A stretch of DNA of 64,000 nt, taken from contig JAHJVW010000034.1 in the NCBI GenBank assembly GCA_018828585.1, forward strand, positions 1 to 64,000, given 5' to 3'. A program made the position numbers and the translations under genes. The notes beneath the pieces were generated by a model, which worked only from the letters and a program-made list of their open reading frames with translations, searched no databases and was not told the origin of the DNA. Every line of letters begins with the position of its first letter. Position 1 is the first letter of the stretch. This document shows positions 9,702 to 19,419 of the stretch, one piece after another. Source of the DNA: Bacteroidota bacterium. Lineage in GTDB: Bacteria > Bacteroidota > Bacteroidia > Sphingobacteriales > Sphingobacteriaceae.

Positions 9702-10440
9702 TCAAGAAAATATCGCTGTAAAAACAAATAAACTCACCCGTAAATTTGGTGATTTCATTGCCACGGATGAGTTGACTCTGGAAGTAAAAAAAGGGGAAAT
9801 ATTCGGCTTTTTAGGTGCAAATGGCGCTGGTAAAACTACCGCCATGCGGATGCTATGTGGGCTTTTAAAACCCAGTTCGGGCGAGGCCACAGTAGCTGGA
9901 TTCGATGTATATAAACAGGCAGAAAAAATCAAGAAAAATATTGGTTATATGAGCCAAAAATTCTCTTTGTATGAGGATTTAAAAGTGAAAGAAAACATTG
10001 AATTATATGGTGGAATTTATGGGCTTAGCAGAAAGGAAATCAAAGAAAAAACTAAGCATATTATCGATGATTTGAATATGAAATCTGTCGAAAATAAACT
10101 GGTAGCTGAAATCCCATTAGGATGGAAACAAAAATTAGCTTTCTCGGTAGCTCAAATTCATGATCCAAAAATTATTTTTTTAGATGAACCGACCGGAGGA
10201 GTAGACCCATTAACAAGAAGGCAATTTTGGAATGGCATTTATGCTTCCGCAGATAGAGGCTTAACCATTTTTGTAACTACGCATTACATGGATGAGGCAG
10301 AATATTGCAACCGCGTATCTATTATGGTTGATGGAAAAGTAAAAGCTTTGGGTACACCCAGAGCATTAAAAGATGAATATAAAGTAGGGAGCATGGATGA
10401 TGTTTTTACCGAGCTTGCAAGAGGAACTTCAACAAAATAA
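9694..10440 (+). CDS. ABC transporter ATP-binding protein (YbhF C-half-like)
   Basis: Walker A GANGAGKTT, degenerate signature IPLGWKQ, Walker B IIFLDEP, H-loop VTTHYMDEA; overlaps the previous CDS by 8 bp. Confidence 0.95.
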   Translation: MDNQENIAVKTNKLTRKFGDFIATDELTLEVKKGEIFGFLGANGAGKTTAMRMLCGLLKPSSGEATVAGFDVYKQAEKIKKNIGYMSQKFSLYEDLKVKENIELYGGIYGLSRKEIKEKTKHIIDDLNMKSVENKLVAEIPLGWKQKLAFSVAQIHDPKIIFLDEPTGGVDPLTRRQFWNGIYASADRGLTIFVTTHYMDEAEYCNRVSIMVDGKVKALGTPRALKDEYKVGSMDDVFTELARGTSTK

Positions 10441-10443
10441 AGG

Positions 10444-11544
10444 ATGTTAAAAGGACTGATCTTAAAGGAATTTCGTCACATTATGCGTGACCCAAGGACG
10501 CTGCTCATCCTTTTTGGAATGCCGCTTTTACAACTCCTATTGTTTGGTTTTGCGCTTTCTACCGAAATTAAAGATGCACCAATAGCGGTATTAGATCAAT
10601 CAAAAGATGCACAGAGCTATGCTTTACAATCAAAATTATTCTCATCAGGATATTTCAAATTAGAGCAAAAACTCATAAATGCGAAACAGATTGAAAAAAG
10701 CTTTGAGACTGGAAAAGTAAAGATGGCTTTAGTTATTCCACCGCAATTTGGCTATCAATTAAATCATGGGAAACATGTTCAGGTACAATTGATAGTAGAT
10801 GCTTCTGATATCAATACTGGAATTACCTTAAGAAATTATGCTGAAAATATTATCAGAGATTATCAAAATCAAGAAAATCCAACCGAACGACCTTTTATGC
10901 AAATAGTTCCTAAAATCAGGATGATTTTTAACCCTGGTTTAGCATCTGTTTATTCTTTCGTACCCGGAGTTTCTGCATTGGTATTAATTCTGATTTCGTC
11001 AATGCTTACTTCGGTTACCATCGCTAGGGAAAAAGAACTTGGAACCATGGAAGTCATTAGTATTTCACCATTAAAAAAACATCATATCGTCATTGGTAAA
11101 GTCATTCCTTATTTAGGCTTGTCTTTATTAAATGCCATCATCATCATTATTGTTGGAGTTTGGGTTTTTGATATGCCCATGAAGGGGAATATTTTCATTC
11201 TATTATTAGAGTGCTTGTTGTACGTTTTAGTAGCATTAGCATTAGGTGTACTCATTTCTATAAGAGCGAATACACAACAAGAAGCCATGTTCACCTCACT
11301 TCTTTCTATGATGTTACCTACCCTATTACTTTCAGGTTTTCTTTTTCCGGTAGAAAGTATGCCGTGGGTTTTACAACAAATTTCAAAGATTATACCAGCT
11401 ACCTATTTTATAGAAGTCATCAAATCTATCATGATAAAAGGAGGTGGCTTCGAATTGGTTTGGAAACCAACTTTAGTATTGGCATTCATGGCGTTTGTAC
11501 TGATTTCTATCAGTATTAAAAGTCTAAAAACTAGGATAGATTGA
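10444..11544 (+). CDS. ABC transporter permease (ABC-2 type)
   Basis: LKEFRHIMRDPRTLLILFGMPLLQLLLFGFAL, REKELGTMEVISISPL. Confidence 0.94.
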   Translation: MLKGLILKEFRHIMRDPRTLLILFGMPLLQLLLFGFALSTEIKDAPIAVLDQSKDAQSYALQSKLFSSGYFKLEQKLINAKQIEKSFETGKVKMALVIPPQFGYQLNHGKHVQVQLIVDASDINTGITLRNYAENIIRDYQNQENPTERPFMQIVPKIRMIFNPGLASVYSFVPGVSALVLILISSMLTSVTIAREKELGTMEVISISPLKKHHIVIGKVIPYLGLSLLNAIIIIIVGVWVFDMPMKGNIFILLLECLLYVLVALALGVLISIRANTQQEAMFTSLLSMMLPTLLLSGFLFPVESMPWVLQQISKIIPATYFIEVIKSIMIKGGGFELVWKPTLVLAFMAFVLISISIKSLKTRID

Positions 11545-11545
11545 T

Positions 11546-12664
11546 ATGAAAATAATATTTCATCTGGTTAAGAAAGAGTTTCTGCAGATTCTACGAAGCA
11601 AATTTATGATTGCTTTGATGACAGGTGTGCCGGTAATACAATTGATTTTACTTTCGTTTGCCGCTAATTACGATATCAAAAATTTAAAGGTTTACATGGT
11701 TGATAACGACCTGAGTCCATCATCCAGATTAATTGCAACTACTTTACAGGGATCTAGCTTTTTTGATTTTAAGGGCTATACTTTCTCTCAAAAAGAAGCT
11801 TTTGATGCCCTTTCAAAAGATAAAGCCGACATCATTATTGAGATTCCACATCATTTCGAGAGAGATTTGGTAAAGGAAAATAACGCCAGTGTACAAGTTC
11901 TGATCAATGCCATCAACAATACAAAAGCTGGACTGGCAAATGGTTACGTACAAGCTGTACTACAGGATGTGAATGCAAATATCAGAAGCGAATGGAAAAC
12001 AGCACCGCAATTAAACAGCACCGGACAAATTGAAGTTGTTTCTGTAAACTGGTACAATCCTACCTTAGATTATCCAACGTTAATGGTCCCTGGCATATTA
12101 GCCGAATTACTTTCGCTACTGACTATTATTCTTACTGCTTTAAACATCGTCAAAGAAAAAGAGATAGGTACTTTGGAACAGATAAATGTTACTCCGGTTA
12201 CTAAATTTCAGTTTATTTTAGGAAAATTATTGCCCTTTTGGGTGATTGGACATATCATCTTTTGGACCGGGTTAAGTGTAGGAAAAATGGTTTTCGGCAT
12301 CCCGATTTTGGGCTCTTTGTTAGTCATCGAAGCTTTTTTATCTGTTTATCTTTTTGTGGTTTTAGGCATTGGATTGTTCATCAGTAATATGGCTGAGACC
12401 CAACAACAAGCCATGTTCGTGGCCTTCTTTTTCATTATGGCTTTTATCCTTTTGTGTGGATTATTTACTCCGGCAGAAAATATGCCCCAATGGGCACAAT
12501 GGTTAAACATTATTAATCCGCTTTATTACTTTGTAGAAGTAAACCGATTAGTGATTATAAAAGGTAGCGGATTAAAAATTATAGCTCCATTTATTGGTTA
12601 TATGGCTATTTATGCGATAGGCATTAATGGTTTGGCCATTTGGAGATATAAGAAAACCACTTAA
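11546..12664 (+). CDS. ABC transporter permease (ABC-2 type)
   Basis: VKKEFLQILRSKFMIALMTGVPVIQLILLSFAANYDIKNL, KEKEIGTLEQINVTPV. Confidence 0.94.
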   Translation: MKIIFHLVKKEFLQILRSKFMIALMTGVPVIQLILLSFAANYDIKNLKVYMVDNDLSPSSRLIATTLQGSSFFDFKGYTFSQKEAFDALSKDKADIIIEIPHHFERDLVKENNASVQVLINAINNTKAGLANGYVQAVLQDVNANIRSEWKTAPQLNSTGQIEVVSVNWYNPTLDYPTLMVPGILAELLSLLTIILTALNIVKEKEIGTLEQINVTPVTKFQFILGKLLPFWVIGHIIFWTGLSVGKMVFGIPILGSLLVIEAFLSVYLFVVLGIGLFISNMAETQQQAMFVAFFFIMAFILLCGLFTPAENMPQWAQWLNIINPLYYFVEVNRLVIIKGSGLKIIAPFIGYMAIYAIGINGLAIWRYKKTT

Positions 12665-13167
12665 AATTTGAAATCAGCATTTAGATGACTTATCTCAAAT
12701 ACCAAGTCGCCACCTTTAATCAATTGTTCGTAATTGATAAATGGCTTAGCTAAAGTCTGCCCGTTAAAAGTCACTTTCTTTACATAAACATTCTGCTCGC
12801 TTTGATTTTTAGCTGTAACGATTAATGATTTTCCATTTTCTAAATTCATTTTCGCATTTACTGTACTCACTGGAGAAAGCGCAAATTTAATATCTATTTT
12901 TTCGCCCTCTTGAGTGTCAAAATCAATTAGCTTTACCGCATCCTTAAAAATAAAATTCTCATTTTCATAGCCATTACCTCCTATTCTTATGGCTTGATAA
13001 TGAACTGATTTAATTGGATATTCAACTCTAAATATTTCGCTTGGACCCCAAGCATTTTGTCCGAATAGGTAAGGACTTATTTTTGTCTGCGAAAAAACAG
13101 GAATTGAAAAAATACTAAGCGATAAAAAAATTAACGCTTTAAACTTTGTGGATTTAACCATCTTCAT
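12661..13167 (-). pseudogene. mosaic exported remnant: glycosidase-like N-terminus fused to GH92-like segments lacking the catalytic domain
   Basis: N-terminus ISPYLFGQNAW...IRIGGNGYE; FDTQEGEKIDIKFALSPVSTVNAKMNLE resembles GH92 N-domain; VTAKNQSEQNVYVKKVTFNGQTLAKPFINYEQLIKGGDLVFEI resembles the GH92 C-terminus. Could be annotated as a 168-aa CDS. Confidence 0.6.
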
Positions 13168-13204
13168 TAAATAATACTTTATTGATTATTTACGCTGATT
13201 TTAA

Positions 13205-15061
13205 TTATTTTTTATCCTTTAAATTCTTATCCACTGGATTTTCATATTTCTTTTCCATTTGATCATAAAAATCTTTCAAAGTATAAAATGCAAGTTTTTT
13301 CTGTCCAGTGTTAGAAATCAAACCTTTTCTGTTCCAAAAATCTTGATAGACAGGATGTGGTCTTCTCGGAGATCTGAAATCTACCAAAATCCAAGGTGTC
13401 ATCCCTCTCAATCCATCCAGTTTACTTAAGAGGTTAAACTGGTTTTTATAAAGTTTTTGTTGGTACTCTTCGGACCAACGGGTGTCCTTATCCGCATGAA
13501 AGCCTGCTAAAGCACTTCCACCCAATTCAGAAACTACCACAGGTTTATTAAATTTCACATTCCAATCATATTCAGATAAATCATCATCATTTCCACTACT
13601 CCAATACCAACCAGCATATTCGTTAAAACTGGCTAAATCAAGCTTATTTCCTAAAACATCATCCACAATAATATGCTTTCCTTCTCTGTGTAATTCTAAA
13701 GCTGCAGCAATTAATCGAGTATTATCCAGTGACCGAGCCTTATCCACTAAATTGCCCATAAACCTATTTCTTGGTTCGCTTATTGGTGTTTCGTTTCCAA
13801 CAGACCAAATAATTACAGCCGCCCTATTCTTATTCAAATCAATCAAATCAGAAAGTTGCTTTTGTGCATTTTGATAAGTTTCGGGGTTTTCCCAAGAGAT
13901 GGTCCAATACACAGGTACTTCAGCCCAAACCATTAAGCCCATTTCATCTGCTAAACGCAACATTTTTTCGTTGTGGGGATAGTGCGCAAGCCTGACATAA
14001 TTGCAATTCAACTCTTTTGCCCAAGTTAAAAGCATTCTTAAATCTGCTTCTGATCGTGGTCTACCAGGGATGAACGGATTTTCGTCATGTATGGCAATTC
14101 CTCTTAAGAAAACTGATTTTCCATTTAAAAGAATGTCTTTACCACTTGTGGCAATGGTTCTAAAACCAATTTTATCAGTCACTTCATCACTAGCTGTTTT
14201 AATATTTACCTGATAAAGTTTTGGGTCTTCTGGCGACCAATACTCCAATTTTTTAACCGGTATTTTGAAAGAAACATATCCTTCAGCATTTGTTTTAACG
14301 GATGTTTTGATGTTAGCTTGCGGAATATCAATAGTTACATCCTGAGATTTATTTGCTCCATTAATTTGAACAAAACCATCAATTTCATTTGGATTCCCTT
14401 TAGCCAATTGAACTTTATAATTATTCACATAAGTTTCAGGCACTTCTGCTAAATAAACATCCCTAGTAATTCCGCCATAATTCCACCAATCAGTATTTAT
14501 CGTTGGTACTTCATCTTGTTTTCTGGTATTGTCTACCTTCACTACGATGGAGTTTTCTCCACTTTTTAATTGATCCGTCACCTCAAATTGAAAAGGAGTA
14601 AATCCTCCCTTGTGCATGCCAAGTTTTTTGCCATTTAGATAAACATGTGTTTCATAATTTGCCGCAGCAAAATAAAGTAAATACCTTTTCCCGCTTTCTG
14701 GATGAGCATTAAAATGTCTTCTATACCAGATTGTACCCTCATAAAACTTTAATTCTGGCGCTTGCGAGTTCCAATCACCTGGAACGCTGAGTGTAGCTGA
14801 ATGATCAAAATCATATTCTATTAACTCTCCCTTGTTTGTAGGTTGTTTATCATCATAATATCCTCCCTTGCCTGTTTCAGATTCATCAAAAGGTTTTCTT
14901 CGGTAGTCAAAATATCCATTCTGATATGGATCAATAATGTAGTTCCAACTACCGTTTAAACTAATACTTTTTCTACCCCCAATATTCTGAATGAAATCTT
15001 GGGAAAAACCTTGCGAAAGAAAGAACAAAAAGAAAGAAAGAAGAAATAATTGCTTTTGCAT
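13205..15061 (-). CDS. glycoside hydrolase family 2 (beta-glucuronidase/galactosidase-like), exported
   Basis: LNGSWNYIIDPYQ...FYEGTIWYRRHF, LRGIAIHDENPF, SVGNETP (acid/base), VVVSELGG (nucleophile). Confidence 0.93.
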   Translation of the reverse strand: MQKQLFLLSFFLFFLSQGFSQDFIQNIGGRKSISLNGSWNYIIDPYQNGYFDYRRKPFDESETGKGGYYDDKQPTNKGELIEYDFDHSATLSVPGDWNSQAPELKFYEGTIWYRRHFNAHPESGKRYLLYFAAANYETHVYLNGKKLGMHKGGFTPFQFEVTDQLKSGENSIVVKVDNTRKQDEVPTINTDWWNYGGITRDVYLAEVPETYVNNYKVQLAKGNPNEIDGFVQINGANKSQDVTIDIPQANIKTSVKTNAEGYVSFKIPVKKLEYWSPEDPKLYQVNIKTASDEVTDKIGFRTIATSGKDILLNGKSVFLRGIAIHDENPFIPGRPRSEADLRMLLTWAKELNCNYVRLAHYPHNEKMLRLADEMGLMVWAEVPVYWTISWENPETYQNAQKQLSDLIDLNKNRAAVIIWSVGNETPISEPRNRFMGNLVDKARSLDNTRLIAAALELHREGKHIIVDDVLGNKLDLASFNEYAGWYWSSGNDDDLSEYDWNVKFNKPVVVSELGGSALAGFHADKDTRWSEEYQQKLYKNQFNLLSKLDGLRGMTPWILVDFRSPRRPHPVYQDFWNRKGLISNTGQKKLAFYTLKDFYDQMEKKYENPVDKNLKDKK

Positions 15062-15106
15062 ATTAAATTTTATAAAAATGTGTAATTAAGTATAATTATA
15101 AAAAAA

Positions 15107-15135
15107 TCCCCTAAGATTATTACTTTTCTTAGGGA
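15107..15135 (-). terminator. intrinsic terminator on the minus strand, upstream of GH2
   Basis: Minus strand TCCCTAAG...CTTAGGGGATTTTTTT; lies just after the SusD-like C-terminus at 15145-15171. Confidence 0.65.
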
Positions 15136-15144
15136 ATATATAAA

Positions 15145-15171
15145 TTAGTATCCTTGGTTTTGCGGGAAATT
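15145..15171 (-). pseudogene. possible SusD-type C-terminal remnant (NFPQNQGY*)
   Basis: Only 8 codons plus stop, but they match the typical SusD/RagB C-terminus and are followed by a minus-strand terminator. Confidence 0.4.
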
Positions 15172-15183
15172 TTACTCCCTTCC

Positions 15184-15351
15184 GTTACACCATCAGTAAA
15201 AAGATGAAGAGATTTCACCAAAATATATTTAGAGCCCGGTCAATCTAAAGAAGTCACTTCCAAATTATCGACTAAAGATTTAGCCTTCGTAGGAAGAAAT
15301 TTAAAAAGGATAACCGAACCTATCGAGTTTGATATTAGTACAGAAAATTAA
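15184..15351 (+). pseudogene. C-terminal remnant of a GH3 beta-glucosidase (FnIII-like domain)
   Basis: Frame reads VTPSVKR*RDFTKIYLEPGQSKEVTSKLSTKDLAFVGRNLKRITEPIEFDISTEN*, matching the GH3 FnIII-like C-terminal pattern, with one internal TGA. Confidence 0.65.
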
Positions 15352-15411
15352 AAGAAGAGATGAGCTGATATAAATGAATAATTATTAACTTAATCAAAAA
15401 AATCATGATTG

Positions 15412-16185
15412 ATGAGAAGAAAAACCTTTAATTATTATTTGCTGTTCTTTATGTGTCTAATAGGCATGAATGTTTCCGCACAGGAGAAAAAACAGTTTAA
15501 TGCTTTACTCATTACCAAAACAGCAGGCTGGCATCATGAATCAATCAACGAAGGTGTAGCCGCAATAAAAGCTTTAGGCGAAAGAAATTTCTTTAATGTG
15601 ACTTGGAATCAAGATGGTATACCCATTACGGAAAAGTATCTTCAAAACTTTCAGGTGATTATATTTTTAAATACTACAGGTGATATCTTTAAGGATGATG
15701 AACAAAAGGCCATCGAGAAATTTATACAATCAGGACATGGATATGTAGGCATTCATAGCGCTTCAGATACAGAGTATGATTGGCCTTGGTACACCAAAAT
15801 GGTGGGTAGGATGTTCCATATCCACCCCGTAATTCAAACTGCAAAATTAAGGTTGACAGCTAATAAATTTCCAGGTTTGGAAGGCTTTTCTGATGGGCAG
15901 TTATGGACAGATGAATGGTATGAATTCAGTCCAGAAACAACCAGCGGACTTAAATACATTCTGGCTGTTGATGAATCTTCCTATAACCCAAAAGTAGAAT
16001 GGGCTGATAGAAATTTAAAAGGGATGGGTATGGGTAATTTTCATCCAATAGCATGGTATCATGAATATGATGGTGGGCGCTCATTTTATACCGCTTTAGG
16101 GCATTTACCAACAGATTACAACAATCCTGCTTTTTTAAATCACGTTTTCGCAGGTATTTATTGGGCAGCGACAGGTAAAAAGTAA
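15412..16185 (+). CDS. ThuA domain-containing protein (exported)
   Basis: ALLITKTAGWHHESINEGVAAIKALG...HGYVGIHSASDTEYDWPWYTKMVGRMFHIHP; ATG at 15412 preferred over TTG at 15409. Confidence 0.92.
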   Translation: MRRKTFNYYLLFFMCLIGMNVSAQEKKQFNALLITKTAGWHHESINEGVAAIKALGERNFFNVTWNQDGIPITEKYLQNFQVIIFLNTTGDIFKDDEQKAIEKFIQSGHGYVGIHSASDTEYDWPWYTKMVGRMFHIHPVIQTAKLRLTANKFPGLEGFSDGQLWTDEWYEFSPETTSGLKYILAVDESSYNPKVEWADRNLKGMGMGNFHPIAWYHEYDGGRSFYTALGHLPTDYNNPAFLNHVFAGIYWAATGKK

Positions 16186-16217
16186 ATTATAAAAATTAAT
16201 AACAAAAGATTTTAAGC

Positions 16218-17213
16218 ATGACATATATTCCTTCTGAGGACAGATACTCGAAAATGATTTACAACCGATGCGGAAAAAGCGGGCTATTACTCCCTGCTTT
16301 ATCCTTGGGGCTTTGGCACAACTTCGGTGATATTGATAATTTTGAAAACGCCCGTAACATTTTACAGGTAGCATTTGATAATGGCATCACCCATTTCGAT
16401 TTAGCCAATAATTATGGTCCACCTGTAGGTTCTGCGGAATCAAATTTTGGGAAAATTTTTAAACAAGATTTTTTACCTTATCGAGATGAATTAGTGATAT
16501 CTACAAAAGCTGGCTGGGGAATGTGGGCAGGGCCTTACGGCGATTGGGGATCTAAAAAATATTTGGTCGCCAGTTTAGATCAAAGTCTAAAAAGAATGGG
16601 ATTAGCATATGTAGACATATTCTATCACCATCGCCCTGATCCAGAAACTCCCTTAGAAGAGACAATGGCAACCCTCGATTTAATGGTACGTCAAGGAAAA
16701 GCATTATACATTGGAATATCTAGCTACGAGCCTAAGGAAGCCGCACAAGCTTTCAAAATCTTAAAAGAATTAGGAACGCCTTGTTTAATTCATCAACCAA
16801 AATACTCGATGTTCGATCGTTGGGTCGAGGATGGATTATTAGACGTATTAGAAGAAAATGGCGTGGGTTGTATCCCCTTCTCTCCACTAGCGCAAGGCTT
16901 ATTAACCAACAAATATCTACATGGAATTCCTGAAAATTCTAGAGCAGCTAGCCATAGAGGCAACGGAGCAATAGATGAAGATGAAATCTCAGAAGAAAAA
17001 ATAGAAAAAGCCCTACAATTGAATACCATAGCGGAAGAAAGAGGTCAAAATTTAGCACAAATGGCTTTATCTTGGATATTAAAAGACCCTAGAATTACTT
17101 CTGTAATTCTAGGTGCAAGTAAATCATCCCAAGTTTTGGACTCTATTAAATGTTTAGAGAATTGCGCTTTCTCAGCCCAAGAGCTTCAAAAAATCAATCA
17201 AATTTTATCCTAA
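16218..17213 (+). CDS. aldo/keto reductase, YghZ-like (L-glyceraldehyde 3-phosphate reductase)
   Basis: YNRCGKSGLLLPALSLGLWHNFG...FDLANNYGPPVGSAESNFG...STKAGWGMWAGPYGDWGSKKYL. Confidence 0.93.
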   Translation: MTYIPSEDRYSKMIYNRCGKSGLLLPALSLGLWHNFGDIDNFENARNILQVAFDNGITHFDLANNYGPPVGSAESNFGKIFKQDFLPYRDELVISTKAGWGMWAGPYGDWGSKKYLVASLDQSLKRMGLAYVDIFYHHRPDPETPLEETMATLDLMVRQGKALYIGISSYEPKEAAQAFKILKELGTPCLIHQPKYSMFDRWVEDGLLDVLEENGVGCIPFSPLAQGLLTNKYLHGIPENSRAASHRGNGAIDEDEISEEKIEKALQLNTIAEERGQNLAQMALSWILKDPRITSVILGASKSSQVLDSIKCLENCAFSAQELQKINQILS

Positions 17214-17217
17214 AAAA

Positions 17218-18720
17218 ATGAAACTAAAATTCATCTTAAGTGCAGTAGGTCTAACGCTGCTTTTTCAAGCAAAGGCACAAGTTCCTGAAGCTAAAATTGG
17301 CTCATTTGATCAGTTTGCTGATATTGGGTCTCCTCAAATCAAAGGGAGTGCGAGTTATCAGGAACCTTCACAAACTTATCTTTTAAGTGGTTCAGGAAGT
17401 AATATTTGGTTTAATCAGGATAGCTTTTCTTTCCTCAGCAAAAAAATGAACGGAGATTTTATTTTACAAACTCAAGTTAAGTTTTTAGGCGAAGGACATG
17501 AGCCGCATCGCAAAGCTGGCTTAATGATCAGAAGTTCAAATGCGACCAATTCAGCAGTGATTGCTTGTACCGTTCATGGAGATGGTTTAACATCATTCCA
17601 ATATAGAACAAACGCTGGTGAAAACATGAAAGAGATAAAGCTGGAAATAAAAGCACCAGACATGCTTCAATTAGAAAAGAAAGGAAATACTTATACCATG
17701 TCTGTCGCTCATTTCGGAGAAGTTTATCAGGTTGAAAAGCTGGATAATATTGATTTAGGAGATGAGGTGTTAGCTGGCTTATTCATTTGTGCACATACCA
17801 CTAAATTCTCGGAAGAAGCCGAATTTAGCAATACTCGGATTTTTAAGCCTGCTCCCGAGACTCTGGTACAGTATAAAGCATACCTACCTAGCGCATTAGA
17901 GATAATGGATGTTAAAACTGGCCAACGAGAGGTAATAGCAAGTAATGAAGGTTCTTTTCAAGCACCAAACTGGACACCAGATGGCAAAACCTTAATCTAT
18001 AATGAAAGTGGAAAGCTCTACAATTTCGATTTAAAAAGTAGAACTGCCAGCGTATTAAACACCGATTTTGCCGATAAAAACAATAATGATCATGTGCTCA
18101 CATTTGATGGCACACAAATCGGCATAAGTCATCAGGATGCTAGTAACAATGGGCAGTCAGCAGTATATACGGTGGCTATTACCGGTGGCATACCCAAAAA
18201 AATAACTGAAAAAACACCTTCCTATTTTCATGGATGGTCTCCAGATAATCAATTTCTACTTTACACTGGCGAAAGAAATGGAGATTACGATATCTACAAA
18301 ATCTCTAAAGATGGGGGAAAAGAAACTCAGCTAACAAAAGCAAAAGGATTAGACGATGGACCTGAATATTCTCCCGATGGGAAATACATTTATTTCTGCT
18401 CTACTAGAACAGGGAAAATGCAAATATGGAGGATGGATCCTGACGGAAAAAATCAAACTCAACTTACGTTTGATGAACTTAACAATTGGTTCCCTCACGT
18501 ATCGCCAGATAATAAATGGTTAGTTTTTATTTCATTCTCAAAAGATGTCCCTGCAGACAAACATCCGTTTTATGAAAGGGTATATATCAGGCTGATGCCG
18601 ATTGCTGGTGGAGAACCTAAAGTAATCTCTTACTTATATGGTGGTCAAGGAACCATGAATGTCCCTAGCTGGTCTCCGGACAGTAAGAAAATAGCTTTTG
18701 TAAGCAATGGAATTTATTAA
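17218..18720 (+). CDS. TolB-like beta-propeller protein with N-terminal LamG/DUF1349-like domain, exported
   Basis: WTPDGKTLIYN, WSPDNQFLLYTGERNGDYDIYKISKDGGKETQLT, YSPDGKYIYFCSTRTGKMQIWRMDPDG repeats. Confidence 0.85.
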   Translation: MKLKFILSAVGLTLLFQAKAQVPEAKIGSFDQFADIGSPQIKGSASYQEPSQTYLLSGSGSNIWFNQDSFSFLSKKMNGDFILQTQVKFLGEGHEPHRKAGLMIRSSNATNSAVIACTVHGDGLTSFQYRTNAGENMKEIKLEIKAPDMLQLEKKGNTYTMSVAHFGEVYQVEKLDNIDLGDEVLAGLFICAHTTKFSEEAEFSNTRIFKPAPETLVQYKAYLPSALEIMDVKTGQREVIASNEGSFQAPNWTPDGKTLIYNESGKLYNFDLKSRTASVLNTDFADKNNNDHVLTFDGTQIGISHQDASNNGQSAVYTVAITGGIPKKITEKTPSYFHGWSPDNQFLLYTGERNGDYDIYKISKDGGKETQLTKAKGLDDGPEYSPDGKYIYFCSTRTGKMQIWRMDPDGKNQTQLTFDELNNWFPHVSPDNKWLVFISFSKDVPADKHPFYERVYIRLMPIAGGEPKVISYLYGGQGTMNVPSWSPDSKKIAFVSNGIY

Positions 18721-18759
18721 AATGGAATTGGGAATAGATCGCGTTTAAGTAAACAAATC

Positions 18760-18892
18760 ATGCGCTTGCATGAGGGGAATATTTGAATATAAAGAAGTTT
18801 GGTATAACAGAAAAAGAAGGCATTCAACACTTGGATATCTGACGCCTAAAGAGTCTGAAAAAATATTAAATAGTAACAAAACAGCAACTTAG
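18760..18892 (+). pseudogene. IS3-family transposase C-terminal remnant
   Basis: Frame reads MRGIFEYKEVWYNRKRRHSTLGYLTPKESEKILNSNKTAT*, the typical IS3 OrfB end. Confidence 0.85.
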
Positions 18893-19068
18893 TAGAAGCT
18901 AAAGTAATGATTCTCAAAAAAACAATCTGACAATAAAAAACCTCTAGTAAACTATAGCAATTCCAGTTGTTTAGATTAGCTAATTTACAGAGCAAAAAAC
19001 AGTGCCAAATCGTACCGAGGTTTAAGAGGAGAAACTGTGCCGCTATAAGTGCCAATTAGGGACAAAAA

Positions 19069-19101
19069 GGAGCCCTCCAGTAGTTATACTGAAGGGCTCT
19101 G
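19069..19101 (-). terminator. intrinsic terminator downstream of tRNA-Phe
   Basis: Minus strand CAGAGCCCTTCAGTATAACTACTGGAGGGCTCCTTTTTG. Confidence 0.8.
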
Positions 19102-19105
19102 AGTG

Positions 19106-19178
19106 TGGTGCCTGCTGGGATCGAACCAGCGACACAAGGATTTTCAGTCCTTTGCTCTACCAACTGAGCTAAGGCACC
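19106..19178 (-). tRNA. tRNA-Phe (GAA)
   Basis: GGTGCCTTAGCTCAGTTGGTAGAGCAAAGGACTGAAAATCCTTGTGTCGCTGGTTCGATCCCAGCAGGCACCA; cloverleaf with GAA anticodon. Confidence 0.96.
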
Positions 19179-19419
19179 CTACCATTCCCTCATTTGGTAA
19201 TTGTTAGGGATTGCAAATGTAGGCTCTTTTTGTTAAATCACAAATAAATATTTAAAAAAACCAAGGGCCATATGATTAAAAATAGTAAACACCTCATAAT
19301 CATCATAATAGAAAGCCATTTTCCATTAAAATCATTCTAAATAAAAATAGAATGCATGCATAGTAAATTTATTCCCTCCACTTTCATTATCTTAGCTTTT
19401 AAAACCAATTAATTGATAA

